DNA from: Bacillota bacterium
GTDB lineage: Bacteria > Bacillota > Clostridia > Oscillospirales > Oscillospiraceae
Direction of reading: 5' to 3'
DNA: 5,836 nucleotides
NCBI GenBank assembly: GCA_029268085.1
Contig: JAJUHD010000154.1
Coordinates: 1-5,836, forward strand
The notes under the pieces are model-generated. The model searched no databases and was not told where the DNA came from. It worked only from the letters and a program-made list of their open reading frames with translations. How positions within the stretch are numbered: the stretch's first letter is position 1; every line of letters starts with the position of its first letter. A program made the position numbers and the translations under genes. Shown here one piece after another: positions 5,424 through 5,836 of the stretch.

Positions 5424-5836
5424 ATGCGAACCATAATCTGCAAGAAATGCGGAAGAGAAATAGACGCGTCTCTGGGCGAATGCCCGAATTGCGGAGCGGT
5501 GTATTACATATTGCCCGAAGAGGACAAAAAACTCGAATGGGCAATGAGCACTGATTCCGATATAGACGATACAAAAATCCTTAGAACAATTGACATGAAT
5601 CGGCCCAACGGAGGGACAAGCAGTCACTCAACGCGGGATATCCTGAACGCCGATAATGACGAGCTGTTTAATACCCGCGTATGGAGAATCGACGAAGAGC
5701 AGGAGGCAAAGAACAACCCATTGCAGGCGCAGGAACCCCCAGCGGCACCAGCGCCCGTACGCGGTCCTGTTCAGCAGCCGCGTCCTGTACGCCGGAACCC
5801 GAAGCCGGAAGCTTCGCGCCCTGCGGGCGGGAAGGG
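5424..5836 (+). CDS. Zinc-ribbon domain protein, partial (runs off the right edge)
   Basis: The reading frame opens at ATG 5424, with a strong GGAGGT at 5409-5414 (9-nt spacing), and stays open for 137 codons to the window end. The N-terminus is a compact four-cysteine zinc ribbon, CKKC (6-9) and CPNC (20-23), in the style MRTIICKKCGREIDASLGECPNCGA. An acidic, polar stretch (about 32-100) follows, and then a low-complexity Pro/Ala/Arg/Gln-rich, basic linker (about 100 to the end) with no hydrophobic segment so far. In Clostridia, such a ribbon plus disordered linker often precedes a transmembrane helix and an extracytoplasmic domain, but that part lies outside the window and no function can be assigned. 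The gene is divergent from the SDR gene and has its own promoter. The ribbon could bind zinc for protein or nucleic-acid contacts. Confidence 0.85.
   Translation, partial: MRTIICKKCGREIDASLGECPNCGAVYYILPEEDKKLEWAMSTDSDIDDTKILRTIDMNRPNGGTSSHSTRDILNADNDELFNTRVWRIDEEQEAKNNPLQAQEPPAAPAPVRGPVQQPRPVRRNPKPEASRPAGGK

Overview
The window looks like a chromosomal stretch from an endospore-forming Clostridia-type Firmicute of moderate GC content. It may belong to the Oscillospirales or a nearby order, but that placement is an inference from protein style rather than a database match. The supporting signs are strong GGAGG-type ribosome binding sites, intrinsic terminators with T-tracts, extended -10 promoters, a clostridial-type pyridoxamine kinase, and a membrane-anchored LytM/M23 protein resembling sporulation protein SpoIIQ.

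Layout, left to right. Enolase (eno, + strand) ends in an intrinsic terminator. A single-pass membrane protein with an acidic stalk and a C-terminal LytM/M23 domain (+) follows, with its own strong terminator. An extended -10 promoter then drives a likely two-gene unit, peptidase T (pepT) and a pyridoxine/pyridoxamine kinase (+), separated by 20 nt. A short-chain dehydrogenase/reductase lies on the - strand, converging on the kinase and sharing a bidirectional terminator with it. The divergent region 5200-5423 holds one promoter for each direction and a perfect 13-bp inverted repeat over the reductase -10 box. The last gene (+) has an N-terminal four-cysteine zinc ribbon and runs off the right edge.

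No CRISPR array, mobile element, tRNA, rRNA or phage gene was seen. Most of the genes are housekeeping: glycolysis, peptide turnover, B6 salvage and an oxidoreductase. They do not form one pathway.

The most interesting observations are regulatory and structural. A near-perfect forespore sigma (SigF/SigG-type) promoter is embedded in the enolase terminator hairpin, with its -10 element in the hairpin loop and directly upstream of the SpoIIQ-like gene. The LytM domain of that gene has an altered active site (HxH changed to HxC, and the supporting His changed to Asn). The palindrome over the reductase promoter looks like a repressor operator. I see no evidence of a wholly new multi-gene system here.
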